Assembly (NCBI GenBank): GCA_009760855.2
Contig: WPIO01000001.1
Coordinates: forward strand, 12,779,501-12,843,500
DNA: 64,000 bases
Source: Cristatella mucedo
Lineage: Eukaryota; Bryozoa; Phylactolaemata; Cristatellidae
Direction of reading: 5' to 3'
Shown here: piece after piece, positions 24,478-35,959 of the stretch
How positions within the stretch are numbered: position 1 is the stretch's first letter
Layout of the letters: each line of letters begins with the position of its first letter
Program-made: the position numbers and the translations under genes
The notes under the pieces: generated by a model
Databases searched by the model: none
What the model was told of the DNA's origin: nothing
What the model saw: the letters and a program-made list of their open reading frames with translations, nothing else

Positions 24478-24501
24478 TCACCTTGACGTTAGTCAAGGTG
24501 A
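24478..24501. repeat. Perfect 10-bp inverted repeat, 4-nt loop
   Basis: TCACCTTGAC, GTTA, GTCAAGGTGA. No function is implied. Confidence 0.9.
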
Positions 24502-24507
24502 ATGCAT

Positions 24508-24582
24508 TTACGACCGAGGTCGTGGCATATGAAAAGCGCCTGAATAGACATTAAGTACTTTCAGGGCGCTATTCAAATAAAT
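24508..24582 (+). mobile_element. SINE-B fragment (3' part)
   Basis: CGAGGTCGTGGCATATG followed by AAGCGCCTGAATAGACATTA and GGGCGCTATTCAAATAAA matches the 3' half of the SINE-B copy at 38711-38855. Confidence 0.7.
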
Positions 24583-24729
24583 TACACTGGTCTGCGAGTT
24601 ATGTACAATCTAAACACAAATCTTTCTTCATTTAGTCGAATTATTTTAACCTGCCTCTTTCTCGAGTTTCTGCTATCGTCAGCAGCTGAATAGTTTCGCT
24701 TCAGGCTCCAACAGTAATCGGCCATCATG

Positions 24730-26401
24730 TAGTGTTCCAGCAGCCTTAATATCTACGCGCCATTTCACGTATGTCCTGATGGAACATCTCACCCCGTTCC
24801 TCGCTGAATGCTCCTAAATTTGATGAGAAATAGTCACGGTGAGAGTTTAGAAAATGTATCGTAACACTCATTCTGCTGCCAAGTGCTGTGTAGCACTGAA
24901 TCATGTTCTCAACGATTTTCGCGTGGTCAGCAGACTTGTGACTGCCGAGCAAGTTCTCACCCACAGCTGTAAATCCATTCCATGCCTGCAACTCTAACCA
25001 GTCATTTTTTATGTAGACTGTATGTCTTTGAACAATTCTCTGATCTGTGGACTAACAACAATGCCAGGTTTGATTTTTGCCTTGCTAATTTGAGATCTTT
25101 TTTGTAAGTAATTAAAGTTGTCATCGTCTTCGTTCAGAGCCTTAGCATAGTTTTTCATAAGTGCAAGCTGTACGTGCAAGGGATGACGTAGCAATTTCTT
25201 GCTGTCGACAAGAAGAGGCTCTCTCATTGTCGCTCCCAGGCACAAAATGTGTTCGCTCTGGCCAGTCTTTCTTTTGGTAATGAAGTGCCAGATCACCGAT
25301 ATTGTGCAGACCGGTGTTATCGGCTACCTATTAGCACGACTATCCTACAAACATCAAAGCACGGATATTTAGTGTAGCCACCTTGAAGTCCAAGCAGAAA
25401 GGCAATAATTTTTAAATCGCTGCATTTCTGCCACTGGTATTGATCCTGTTTGATTTCATCGAGAAGTATTTTATGTTTCCACAAGTCTCTTTCGTCTGTA
25501 AAAAATGCGAAACCGGCAAATTAGAGAATTCTTTTCCATTGTAAAGTAAAACTCCGTTAACGCTGCAGTTCGATTAATCAATTATGAGTATCCACTCAGC
25601 TGGCTCATACCACTTTCCATTTTTTTACTAGACCTTCGACGCTGCTGAAATAGAATAGTGAATCTTTGATTGAAACAACGAAAGGAACTCTTTTTTCACG
25701 GTGTCTACGCCACGAAAATGTAGTACCCGTCGCAAGAAAATTTCTCACTTTAAATCTAGAACTGAAGTCTAGCCGACTTTTTGTGCAGGTCAAGATTTCT
25801 CACTAAGTCATCAAGGACAGATTGTGACATTAGCTTAGGCGTTGGAACATCAAAAGCATCATCATTTTCATCAACGCCACCTTCAGTTGAACTCAAATCA
25901 CAGTCAGTCAATGTATCCTCAAAAGTGTAACTGTTGTAACACGAACTGTCACCTCATCACTGTGAGGTCCAGGTCGCATCGCTGACAATAAATTTGGCTA
26001 TTAAATTTATTCAATGCTTATTCGTCTTGTTGACGCCCTTCGCGATAGTGGTGCAGGAATAACAATCCAAAACATGGCCAGTCTGTTCCTCTCCAAATCG
26101 TCGGTACTCCAAATGGCAAGCATCTGACACAGTGATGAGGTGGCAGTTCGTGTTACAACAGTTACACTTTTAAGGATATATTGACTGACTGTGATTTGAG
26201 TTCAACTGAAGGTGACGTTGATGAAAATGATGATGTTTTTGATGTTCCAACGCCTAAGCTAATGTCACAATCTGTCCTTGATGACTTAGTGAGAAATCTT
26301 GACCTGCCCATATCATAATCTCCCAGTTTGCATCCGAAGTAGGTGTAGTAGCACTGTTTGATTAATGTAGTAATCGGTAGCCGCTGCTCTTTTGTCGACA
26401 A
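24730..26401 (-). pseudogene. Decayed copy of a multicopy uncharacterised protein family
   Basis: Reading leftward, broken frames give YYTYFGCKLGDYDMG (26.35 kb), SVLDDLVRNLDLHKKSA and LATGTTFSWRRHREKR (25.85-25.68 kb), FLLGLQGGYTKYPCF (25.4 kb), LRHPLHVQLALMKNYAKAL and SPQIRELFKD (25.2-25.03 kb), then VTIHFLNSHRDYFSSNLG and EERGEMFHQDIREM (24.85-24.76 kb). From memory, this order of motifs matches a high-copy protein of unknown function predicted in many arthropod and other invertebrate genomes and probably carried by a transposon. In-frame stops and frameshifts show that it is dead. Its N-terminal part is rearranged by an inverted duplication. Confidence 0.7.
25786..26306. repeat. 179-bp inverted repeat, 163-bp spacer
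   Basis: Arm 25786-25964 is the reverse complement of arm 26128-26306 with five differences by eye, all transitions and no indel. The arm encodes the DLSSTEG...PKLMSQSVLDDL part of the decayed protein, so one arm is an inverted copy. Confidence 0.92.
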
Positions 26402-27220
26402 TCTCCCACATACGTTGCAGAATGTATGCGAAGAATTCTCACACTCCCTTTGTATTGTAAATCACAAATATCCGTTTATTTAAACAACCATATCAACCAA
26501 AACAATAGCTCAATGTTCTAAGGAAAATAACACACAAAATGTATGTCATTAAATGATTATTACAAGCAAACGTAATAAAAGAAAATAGTATGCATAATTC
26601 GCAATGTTAAAGTGTACACTGTCTTTGATAAGCAAAATATGTCAAATCTGACATGGCAAAGAAAGAAAATACAAAATAAATCATTAATTTAAATGTAGGT
26701 ATTTGGAAAATAATATACAGCATAGCTCATGCTACAGCACCGGTTGACCTAAGATAAACTTGCTGCGGCTACGCTCTGAGAAGAAGAGCAGAGAAGCTGA
26801 CAGGTGACAACTCCATAGCCTTGCTAAAGAAGCAGAAGAATCTGAACAAGCTCGGTTTTTGCCTGCAATGTGACATATGACAATATCGGCAAAGAGAGCT
26901 GGTAATGAATTACTGCCTTTAGTATAGGGACGTCGATTTTAATAGATTATGAAGCCACTCAGCCATTCTGAGTCGCGTGCATTGCAGTAAAAAAAAATGC
27001 TCGCAGGCCCTAGAACTTTCGTTGTTTCTGTGTGATCACATGCTCGACTGAGCGTCATTTTCTCTGGCCACTTGCTTGACCAACGAAAATAAATCCACGC
27101 CCAGACCACTATTCTCATTCAGTGACCGAACACTAAAAGTGAGAGATAACTAGAAGTTGCAATTTCTCTGATAACCCAAGAGGGATCTTTACATATTTGA
27201 CATAATAAGGGTCTCCAGCA
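26402..27220. other. Nothing recognised
   Basis: AT-rich sequence without an ORF or repeat that I can assign. Confidence 0.4.
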
Positions 27221-27376
27221 ATGTCCACTGGCTCTCCATCGATTTACACTGACTCTCAAAAGATGTATACTGACTTTCAAATGATGTATACCGACTCTCC
27301 AGCGATGTATACCAATTCTCCAACGATGCATACCGATTCTTCTTTTTCTGAAACAGGTTTGCTCGATGCGGCCTGA
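27221..27376 (+). CDS. Short ORF with a degenerate heptapeptide repeat
   Basis: This is a 51-residue open frame starting at ATG with about five tandem heptads of the form YTDSPAM (for example YTDSQKM, YTDSPAM, YTNSPTM). It arises from a degenerate 21-bp tandem repeat at about 27235-27350. The opposite strand is also open (99 aa) with a Trp/Arg-rich heptad. No splice sites or family support either. It may be an exon or just a minisatellite. Confidence 0.2.
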   Translation: MSTGSPSIYTDSQKMYTDFQMMYTDSPAMYTNSPTMHTDSSFSETGLLDAA

Positions 27377-28600
27377 AACATATTCAGCTCGATGGAACAC
27401 TGGACTGTGCACGATCACTGCAGAGACACAGAGAAGATATCTTCCAAGATATATACATATTGCAGCCCCAATCTCGTGCGAGCTGCTGCACTGAGCTTGT
27501 TCGCTACCTTGATTGCCCGCTTGTTATTTCCGAGGTGTCAACAACGTCTCACTTCCCGTGCGTTTGATCTCAAAGCTGAGCGTGCGTTGGTCTTTCAATT
27601 CAAGGCGAAAGCAGAAAAGCTTATGTGGCCGAGTGCAGCCACAGATACAGAGCTGCCTGATGTCCGGGTTAGGTAGCCGATAGTGCATTTAAGCAAGTGA
27701 TTTCAATATCTTTGCGGCGGCAGGAGCTTTTCAGATTCAGTCACATTGCATAAATAGCGGTAAAGGGATCGTTTGAAGGAGTCCAGGACCTCAATCATTA
27801 CAATGCACCTTCTTAACTTGCTCACAATCCAGCTTGGGATGACATGACATTGTCGCAGACATCAGGCGATAAATAATAAAAATAATAATAGTTTACTTGT
27901 TTAGCACCCTAATAAAGCGGAGTCTTTATTGAGCCGCTTTATTATTCGCTTCAAGAGAAGCAATTACCAAGAGTTAATTACAAGCAGGGTATCTTGTTTA
28001 GACAAGCATATATAAAGCACACATGAAGACACACAACCACTGGTTAGACAGACAGTGGCCATTGAAGTGGACTGAAAATGCACATATAAGAAGCAATTGC
28101 GGCTGAATAAGCAGTTGCAAATACATTTTGATTAGCAAGAATGTCAACTTTCCTAATCACCATTTCGAAAATGTGGGATTTTCCTCGCGTGAGCACTGAT
28201 CGTTTAAATCAGCGAATGACGGATATCACCCTGGGTGACTGCTTTAGTTTGATGCTTTGCATGCTCATGCAAATTATGGCATTAATTTTCCCACTAAACA
28301 ACACTAATGGAGCATTCGAAGCCCCGCGGACTTAAGGCAGATTAGGTACTGCAAAAAAACTTTTCGCTACGCTTATGATTGGGACACATACTTAACCTCT
28401 TCAAAACTAAGTGTTGGTGGTCATCCAGCCAGCATGGCAATTCCAAATCCCTGCCAATCTACTGTGCACGTCCGTGCGTCACTGAACAAAGGCTTCTGTT
28501 TGGTTCGTCTTGCCTTACTTAGCACTGGCCGAGTCCTGAAGCAAGTATTTTAGCTGGGAAGCTTCGAGACTATTAGATTCTCTCTCTCGCTCTCTCTCTT
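27377..28600. other. Nothing recognised
   Basis: Short ORFs only. A short AATAATAAT run is at about 27880. A palindromic AATAAAGCGG/CCGCTTTATT-like pair near 27912-27950 recalls the LINE tail hairpin but is too short to assign. Confidence 0.4.
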
Positions 28601-28623
28601 TGACGGATGATCTTTGATTCTTT

Positions 28624-28730
28624 TAACAAAGAGTTGGCTTCTGCAGTGCGTGAACCCTCAAAGACGTGTGCGGAAAAGTGCAGGCAGCATGAATCTTACT
28701 GCTGGAATAGGACTCAGTTGCTCTCTCCCT
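28624..28730 (+). repeat. Dispersed repeat R1, copy 2
   Basis: It matches 8871-8976 over about 105 bp in the same orientation, including the uninterrupted AAGTGCAGGCAGCATGAATC block. A CT-rich stretch precedes it. Confidence 0.8.
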
Positions 28731-28739
28731 CCTCTGTGT

Positions 28740-31170
28740 GCGTGTGTCACGTGACTTGCAAATCTCTGAGAAGAAGCAGAAGAAGCAGTCGAGAGCCAAG
28801 GAAGCAGCTTGGGAGGCTTATCTTGATTTAACAAATTAGTTGAAACATAATACTTGATGCAAAAATAAGCCTGAGGAATCAAGCCGCGAGTTGTATCTGA
28901 AAAGCCTGAACGTGCGTATATTGACAGCCGAGTGAATTCATTAAGAAAAATTAGCTTGTGAGGGCTGCCCATTATGTCCGAATGGATGGGTATACTAGTT
29001 CAGAAATCCACCATTTTGGAAAGTCAAGTTACGCCATTTCAGTCTATAACAGCATAGTTGCGTGCAGAATGTGCCACCCTAAACGGAGACCCAGCCTCCC
29101 CGTCGTTATGACTCAAAAGGCTTGGCGAGATGTGGGCGAGAAACTGTTTTCGCCGTCCTGACCTTTCATCAAATGCCAGCAGGCTCTCGTAGCATGACAT
29201 CTATCAAAATAGCGCTGGAAGCGGCTCGGGCTCCGAGTGAGGATGAGGAGCAGGCGCTCGAGGCACGAAACAAACGAGCGAATCAGCCTCTGGCGACTGG
29301 CTGCTGGGAAATCCGCCTAACGTCTGCTGATTTGTTTTTGTCTGCCCTGCATCGCCGACCATTCTTGAATGCATTAAGGATTGGAGCAGGTCTGCCGAGA
29401 GGAGCCATCGCCCGATAGACCACTGGCGCGAATCGCTCCTTACAGCCGCCTCTGCCAGGAGCCAAGCGGCTGCAGGCGCCGCACCAAGCGACCTTTGCTT
29501 TGTTTAATCAGCATGCACCGGCGGTTTCCTTTCAGTTCGCTCAGCTTAGCAGCATCCCTTTTGCGTTGAGCTTCGTCTTTGGGATGTTCCTCAGTTGGAT
29601 GCTACGTATCCTCCGTCGGCCATCTTCGCCCAAGCTCTCACCCGAGTGTTACGTCTTGGAAGGCTTCCACTTAATGTGTTGGTGGTAAAATCAGTAATGA
29701 CAATATGCATGCCAATCCAGCTGTATCATTAATGTCACGCTGGAATTAGATAGAGTTTCGCATTTCACAACTTGAAGCAGTTAACGTGGCGCCGCCACAC
29801 TTTCATTGACATCGCAGGTTTTATTAGTTGGTACTAATTCTCCCAAATTTAGGATCAATCGCTCCGATACGACGGTAGTAGACACCGTCATGAAGCCCCC
29901 TGGATTCGGTCTACTGCATCGTTGTCATCTTAAGCAGAGCCTGGACAAATTTTATCCTTTGTTCGCTTATCGCCTGGGTCGCTAGGGTCCCGTCCCTTGA
30001 CAACAAGGTATCTCCCAGAGAAGTGACTGCTCAGGTCGAACTGAGGAACAAGTTAAAACATTGTTAAGGTAAGCTAATTCAACGGCCTCATTGCTACATA
30101 TCGACAAAAGATCAGTGGCTACCACCCATCTTGCATCGGGAAATACAGTTTAACGGCTGGAGGACTAAAACTGCTACCCGGGCCTTAAGTGTAAATGTCA
30201 TGACCCGAGACAGGACAGCAGTTTCATGTATTGGTAACTTGCCGGCTTGTCTGCTTAAAGTAGCTACTTGGTGAAGTTGGAAATGAAATTTCGAGCAACT
30301 CAAGTCTGATGCTCTGGGGACTGGGTTTCGAGCGGGCTGTGCCACTGCTTACGGAGCTCTGCTTGATGCCGGTAGAATAGAGGATACCTATCAAAAGGAC
30401 ACACGTTGTTTAATTAGTTTACAATTAGTTTACAATTAGTATTGTACCGAGGAAATGACCTGATTACATTTTTCCTACCTCTTATTGGCACACTGTTCTC
30501 TCATGAAGTCTAAATCATCTGACACATTTTGCTAGCGGTCCCACTGAGCGTCTTCCTAACGGTCAGCGAACGGTCGCGTGGGTCACGTGCCGCCAAATCT
30601 TGGATCTCATCGCTTCTGCTCTCCGCACAGCTTCCTCACCGAGACTTCAAAGGTCTCCTGACGAATACATTTTTAACTTGCCTAAAGAAACGGGAGGTTT
30701 TTATCATATTTGAAATTTGATTAATTATTAATCATTTTTATCATATTTGTATTATGCATATTTATTCATATTTGGTCCCCAATTGGTGACGTGCAAATGA
30801 CCGAGCGTCTTGCCGCCTTTGTTCTTGTAGATGCATTTACAGCAGTTACGAAGTAGCTACGAGAATTCGGTTTTTGTTTGTTGTCGTTCATAGTTTCCTT
30901 TGATGCACTTTCTCGCCGTTTCATGTGGGCGAGCGTTAGCAGCGAGTTTCTATGAAAAAAGGCTTGTATACCGCTACGCTCATGAAGCGCTCTGATGGGC
31001 CATTTGACTTTCTTGTCAATACAAATGCGCTTACCTTCAGTCATACAAGGCTTTCACAACAGCTATAAATGTGAACGTATATATCGAAGCTTGCACGAAT
31101 TTTCGTAGAAAACTATCGCTATTGCTGTCTCTGCTAATACATGCTACTTTTCGGCGGTAGCATGGCTTTG
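28740..31170. other. Nothing recognised
   Basis: A moderately GC-rich patch at 29160-29660 has ORFs of about 60-98 aa on both strands with no family match. The rest is AT-rich with no repeat I could name. Confidence 0.4.
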
Positions 31171-31179
31171 AGCATAGCT

Positions 31180-31345
31180 GAGCCGTAATGGCACATAGGT
31201 AAGGCAGTTGCCGAGGTTGTGGGTTCGAATCCTGTGGTTGGCAATCCTTTGTTGCAACTGCAAGCGATGGTGATAGCCGTAAAGGCTCTTCTGCGGCTAT
31301 AAAAAAGAGACTTTTAAATCAGCTTGTATTTATTTTAATTTTATT
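31180..31345 (+). mobile_element. SINE-A copy (tRNA-derived)
   Basis: It starts GAGCCGTAATGGCACATAGG (A-box-like), has the B box GGGTTCGAATCC, the body GATAGCCGTAAAGGCTCTTC and a TTTATTTT-rich tail. A short deletion lies between the two boxes relative to the 37.7-kb copy. Confidence 0.88.
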
Positions 31346-31703
31346 TGAGGCGCTTACTCAGAACCAAGCGTTTTCTCTATCCGGAAACACTCAACATCCG
31401 CATTAGAAGATGTCCGCATCTAATGTCCCCCCGTGATGACATAGTTACTACGGTACGTTTGTCGTGCGTCGGGAAATCCTAGTCTTACCAACGTGCTGCA
31501 GCGGCTTCTGCACTAGAGTCCGTAGGCATTAAAGTCCGTAGGGCCACAAACGCAGCGGTCTAGCAGTTGCTGGTCCTTACTGAAAAATACCGGTAAAGGT
31601 ACAAACACCGGGGTACGGACATTTCCTCCCTGGACGTCCCCCCTCCCCACATTACCCCCCCCCGACATTTCCCCCTGGGTAAGAAATTCCCCCTCCCGGG
31701 TAT

Positions 31704-31800
31704 ATGGTTTAGGTTTTAGGGTTTATAATTCAGGGTTTAGGGTGCTTAGGGTTTAGCGTTTAGTGTTTAGGGTTCAGGGTTTAGGTTTTTGGGTTTAGGG
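31704..31800 (+). repeat. Degenerate TTTAGGG-like array
   Basis: About a dozen imperfect GGGTTTA/GGGTTCA-type units with variable spacing. It resembles plant-type telomere sequence but is irregular, so a telomeric origin is uncertain. Confidence 0.75.
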
Positions 31801-32144
31801 CAGGCTGCACCTCGGCCGCCTAAATCAACCCTTGCTGGTATTCCGCGCTTTAATTAGTACGTATTAGGGCGTAACTAGATCTCTTGAGAGCTTGAGGTAT
31901 ACTCAGTAGACCTCTGAGGCTTCGTGCTCATTTGCAGGAACGCACGGCACGCTTTAGCGTGCGCCCGCTTTGACGGGTAAGAACAAGTGCCTGGCGGGGC
32001 CGAGCGGGACCGAACAGTATAGCTCGCCGCAGCCGCTGCAACCGCTACCGCCGCTCGCTTCATTAGAAACCATCCTTCCAATCCATCCATTCTTCTAATT
32101 GTACTGAGTTGATTTTATGTTTATAGAGCGTGAACTTCATTTGA

Positions 32145-32420
32145 TAATAATAATAATTATAATAATAATAATTCACTTGATAAAGCGCCCTCAGAGAACT
32201 TAATCTCTCTCTCGGCGCTTTACATTTGCTACATAGTGAAATGCAATTGAATGGTAAGTAAAATCATGCTTGAAAAACAAACAAAATGAATAATATGGTT
32301 AGGGGTGACATGCACAGGGTCAGCATGCGAATGTGGTTAGTGGCAGCATGCACAGTGTCAGCACGCATAAGCACATCAAGGACGAATCACAGAGACCCGC
32401 TTAATGCTGTCCTAAATGTG
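32145..32420 (-). mobile_element. L2-like LINE 3' UTR and tail
   Basis: AATAATAAT then AAAGCGCCCTCAGAGAACTT is the reverse complement of the LINE end, followed by the AGCATGC-rich 3' UTR. No coding part is retained. It lies inside the putative TIR element. Confidence 0.85.
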
Positions 32421-32589
32421 TGTGTGTGTATGTGTGTGTACGTGTGTGTGTGTGTATTCTTAGTTAAAAAATTCATCAACATAGGGGGAAATGTCCTACG
32501 GGGGTGTGTCCGGGGAGAAACGTTCTAGGGTCCACCATTGGGGAAAATGTCGGGGGGGGGGGACGTCCAGGGGGAATGGTCCTACAACC

Positions 32590-33215
32590 ACAAATACCTG
32601 CTGCGCCGAAGGACGGCAAACGAGTCGTGGATAAAACTAATTCATGAACCGCTAATGATCTCCAAGAATGTCATAATCTGGCTTACATAGCATTCCAATG
32701 TTTTAATAGGGTTCAAGAATTAAGGAAAACAATGGCAGACGAAATTAAATCATTCGTTCATCTGAACTTATACATGCAAAGACTTTTAAACAGCCCTAAT
32801 TTATTACCCAGCATTTGTTCCCGCAGCAACAGCCACGTAGAATATGGGTGGTAATAGTATTCTATAATTTCGTGAAAGTCTCTTAATTGATTCTGAAGTG
32901 ATTTGATTAACATATTAATATTTATTAATATTATTTATTAACTTATTAGTTGATTAGCTTACATATTTCCGTAAAATTAGTTGCTAAGATAGTTACCACT
33001 TGACAGTCGTCACGACTAAAGTAGTACCCCCTTTCGGTTTCGTACAAGCAGCGCTAACTAGAATCAAGATACATATATATATATACATATACTCTATAAA
33101 CATATCCGGAACTGTTATTTATCTCTAGCAGCAAAGCCTTAACGCCATCGGGTGGCTATAGTTTTGGCGAAACCTAAACCAAGCAGTTAGTAAGGCTTAA
33201 GGAATATAGTTATCC
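32590..33215. other. Nothing recognised
   Basis: AT-rich sequence without a supported feature. Confidence 0.4.
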
Positions 33216-33219
33216 CATA

Positions 33220-33279
33220 TTAAGCACACGCGCATGCACACGCACATAACGCGCACGCACACACGCACCCACATACACC

Positions 33280-33317
<38 letters not shown>

Positions 33318-33325
33318 TGCAAGCA
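33220..33325 (+). repeat. Imperfect (CA)n microsatellite
   Basis: CACACGC-type interrupted repeat with a pure CA core at about 33282-33314. Confidence 0.95.
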
Positions 33326-33329
33326 CGCA

Positions 33330-35440
33330 CACGAACACCAATTCTCTTTCTAACATATTCTCTTCTCCCCCTTTTTTTCTTATACACACGCGCAGTGCCT
33401 TCTGACGAGAATCACTTCTCTCTGTCGGCCGCAGTAGAATCCAATAATGCAGCAAAGCCGAGAGTAATTAATTGCGGATCGCCTTAAGGGAATTTCTTAT
33501 GCGTTTCTACGTGCAAGCGATCTTACACTAGGCACTGGTGCACAGTAGGCCTGAAAACTAGTGTCTGCCGAAATGGCTCTCGCAGTCATTGATGCGAGCT
33601 AGAGTGAAGTTCGTATTTCAAGAATAAGGGTCGAGTAACACTAACGTGCTCAAGGTAATACAACTTCGATATAGTTATAAGGCAGGGGATTTCAGGGTTA
33701 TACAAGAAGGGCTTGAATTAATGCGGGACTGAAGGCCTTTTCAGATTTGCCTGTTTCTGGCAAAGAACATCATAGGGCCAAATCATTTTCCAAGGCGAAG
33801 TGCATCCCAGAAGTAATAGATAGACATCGCCCCACCGAGGAATTCATTAGTGATAGTCGGACCTTCTATCCTTGAATAACTTAACCTTGCCCTTGCCGCA
33901 GCTGGCGAATCACTAACGGGTCAAAGGCACGGGTCAAAGGCAAGCTCCGTTTGAGTTCGTCGCCCGGCTCCAGAGGGCTCGAGCACGCCGAGCTACGCTG
34001 GCGCAGAGCATTTCCAAACATAGATTGTATTGCCATGCGTGATCGTATCGCCATACGTAATCAGTTGCATCTGCTTTCAGGAGTGCTTGATGTATAGTCT
34101 TCTCGGATTCTGACATATGCACTACCATGTTTACCAGCAGCTTTTTGCGAACTCAAGCAACCGATCGTCTCGTTCGTTCATTGAGTAGGTAAACGTAGAA
34201 TTGAAGTAGGCCATCATCACCATAAAGTTTTAAAATAGTTTTATATCTGAGCTGAGTGGAGCTTTTGGCACGCGAGTAGTACATGTTGAAGCCTGCACTG
34301 CAGGACTGACAGAAGTAAATAAATCTCCTGTTCTCATCGAAAGCATGCAATACATGCACGCATGCGTGAGAGTAGACGGGTCCTTGCTGCCCACCCAAAT
34401 TATAGCTTGTCACCGGGCTCCTCTGACTATGACAAGCCGGTGGCTAATGTTACTCGTCAAGTGAAGTGCTGGCTGAAAGAAACTGCTGTTGCTGTGAACA
34501 CGATTTTCGAAGGCGCCACACAGATTTAAGCCAAGCGAGCGTGAGAAAGTAGCGCTCAGAGCCTGTACGGTGAACCTGAAGTTGCTGCATTTAAACAATC
34601 TGGTGATTTGTTCACTCATTTTGACAAGTCGGTGAGCACCGCAAGACAAGCCGTATCTGAAAAATCTGTACGGATTTAACGCACGACACGAGACTCCAAG
34701 GGGTGAATGAGCTTTGTACTAGTGATAAGATGCATTCGGCAAACTATCGTGGATAGTTGCTGTCTTTCCATGGTGGCGCTGGTCGGCATAAAGTGAATTA
34801 ATCTAAGAAATTCAAAAATCCTAGCCGAGTAAGCTCATTTGTATTGTTTGTATCCACATCTGCGTGCAATTGAATGCCAGTGAAGACTTGCAAGATGCGA
34901 CGGCTCAATTGCTAGGCCGTGGAGTTCTCTGAGCGCCCGTCTCGAGCACTTTCCCCCACATCTTCGAAAAGACCGCCGTTACCAAATGCACTCACCATTG
35001 TTATCGCTTCGGGCCAACGTCTTCGCTGCGGCATCTAGACATTAATGACTATGCGACCAGTTCCGCGAAGAAAAACAGCTTGATTTCCGGTCAGAAAGCG
35101 TATGCCAGACTCCAATGTTTGGCGACGACATGCTTCAAGGAACTAGCAGGGGGAGCTAGGAGCAGTATTTCCAAGTTGGAACCAGGAAACTCACTAAAAG
35201 TGACCGCCGACGATTCTTATTGTTTTTACGGAGTGTGCATCGCACAGATCAGCAGAAGCTCTGCGTTTGGTTACATTCTCAGTAAATTTAAATTTGATCA
35301 TCTTCAAGCCTTGAAGACCAACGTACAAAATTCCACGATCACATGTAAGAAGACTAGCCGTCAGACACGAAAATATGATTTGTATTTGTCGCTCACAAAG
35401 AGAATCATCGACACCCGACGAATGTTCGATTTCTGTTCGT
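33330..35440. other. No recognised gene
   Basis: The ORF at 35080-35568 (162 aa, plus) runs into the minisatellite and has no family match. The minus-strand ORF at 34153-34413 is Cys/Tyr-rich but also unrecognised. Confidence 0.35.
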
Positions 35441-35553
35441 CATCAGCGGAGCACGAATGCATCAGCGGAGCACGAATGCATCAGCGGAGCACGAATGCAT
35501 CAGCGGAGCACGAATGCATCAGCGGAGCACGAATGCATCAGCGGAGCACGAAT
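35441..35553 (+). repeat. 19-bp minisatellite, six copies
   Basis: The unit CATCAGCGGAGCACGAATG is repeated at 35441, 35460, 35479, 35498, 35517 and 35536, with the last copy one base short and no variation seen. A second short repeat with a period of about 33 bp (ATGCCTATAGTCACA) follows at 35559 and 35592. Confidence 0.95.
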
Positions 35554-35799
35554 TATACATGCCTATAGTCACAGTGGAGTACGAATGATGCATGCCTATA
35601 GTCACACTGAATGCATAAGGAACCAATCACCCAGGAGAGTTCGCAGGCCCTCAAGAGAATACAGGTAAATGGCGCGCTTTGAAAGCACGAGCTTACACTG
35701 TCAATAGCTCTGATAGCTTTACAAGAGAAGCTTTTCGTACCTCCTAAAACCGACTCGGGACATGAGCTGTGGCTTGGATCGCTCGCCAGCACCGCGCTC

Positions 35800-35954
<155 letters not shown>

Positions 35955-35959
35955 AATGG

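Larger units (their letters stand above)
31614..32586. mobile_element. Possible non-autonomous TIR element with C/G-run ends
   Basis: The left end reads CGGACATTTCCTCCCTGGAC then GTCC and C-runs with GACATTTCCCCCTGGG. The right end is roughly the reverse complement: GGGGGAAATGTC, a run of 11 G, GGACGTCCAGGGGGAA. No transposase lies inside; the interior holds a TTTAGGG-like array and an L2-like LINE tail. Target-site duplications are unclear. This is inferred from the inverted ends only. Confidence 0.4.

Noticed and set aside
35441..35553. CRISPR-like regular repeat
   Set aside because: The 19-bp units are contiguous with no spacers, in a eukaryotic context; it is a minisatellite.
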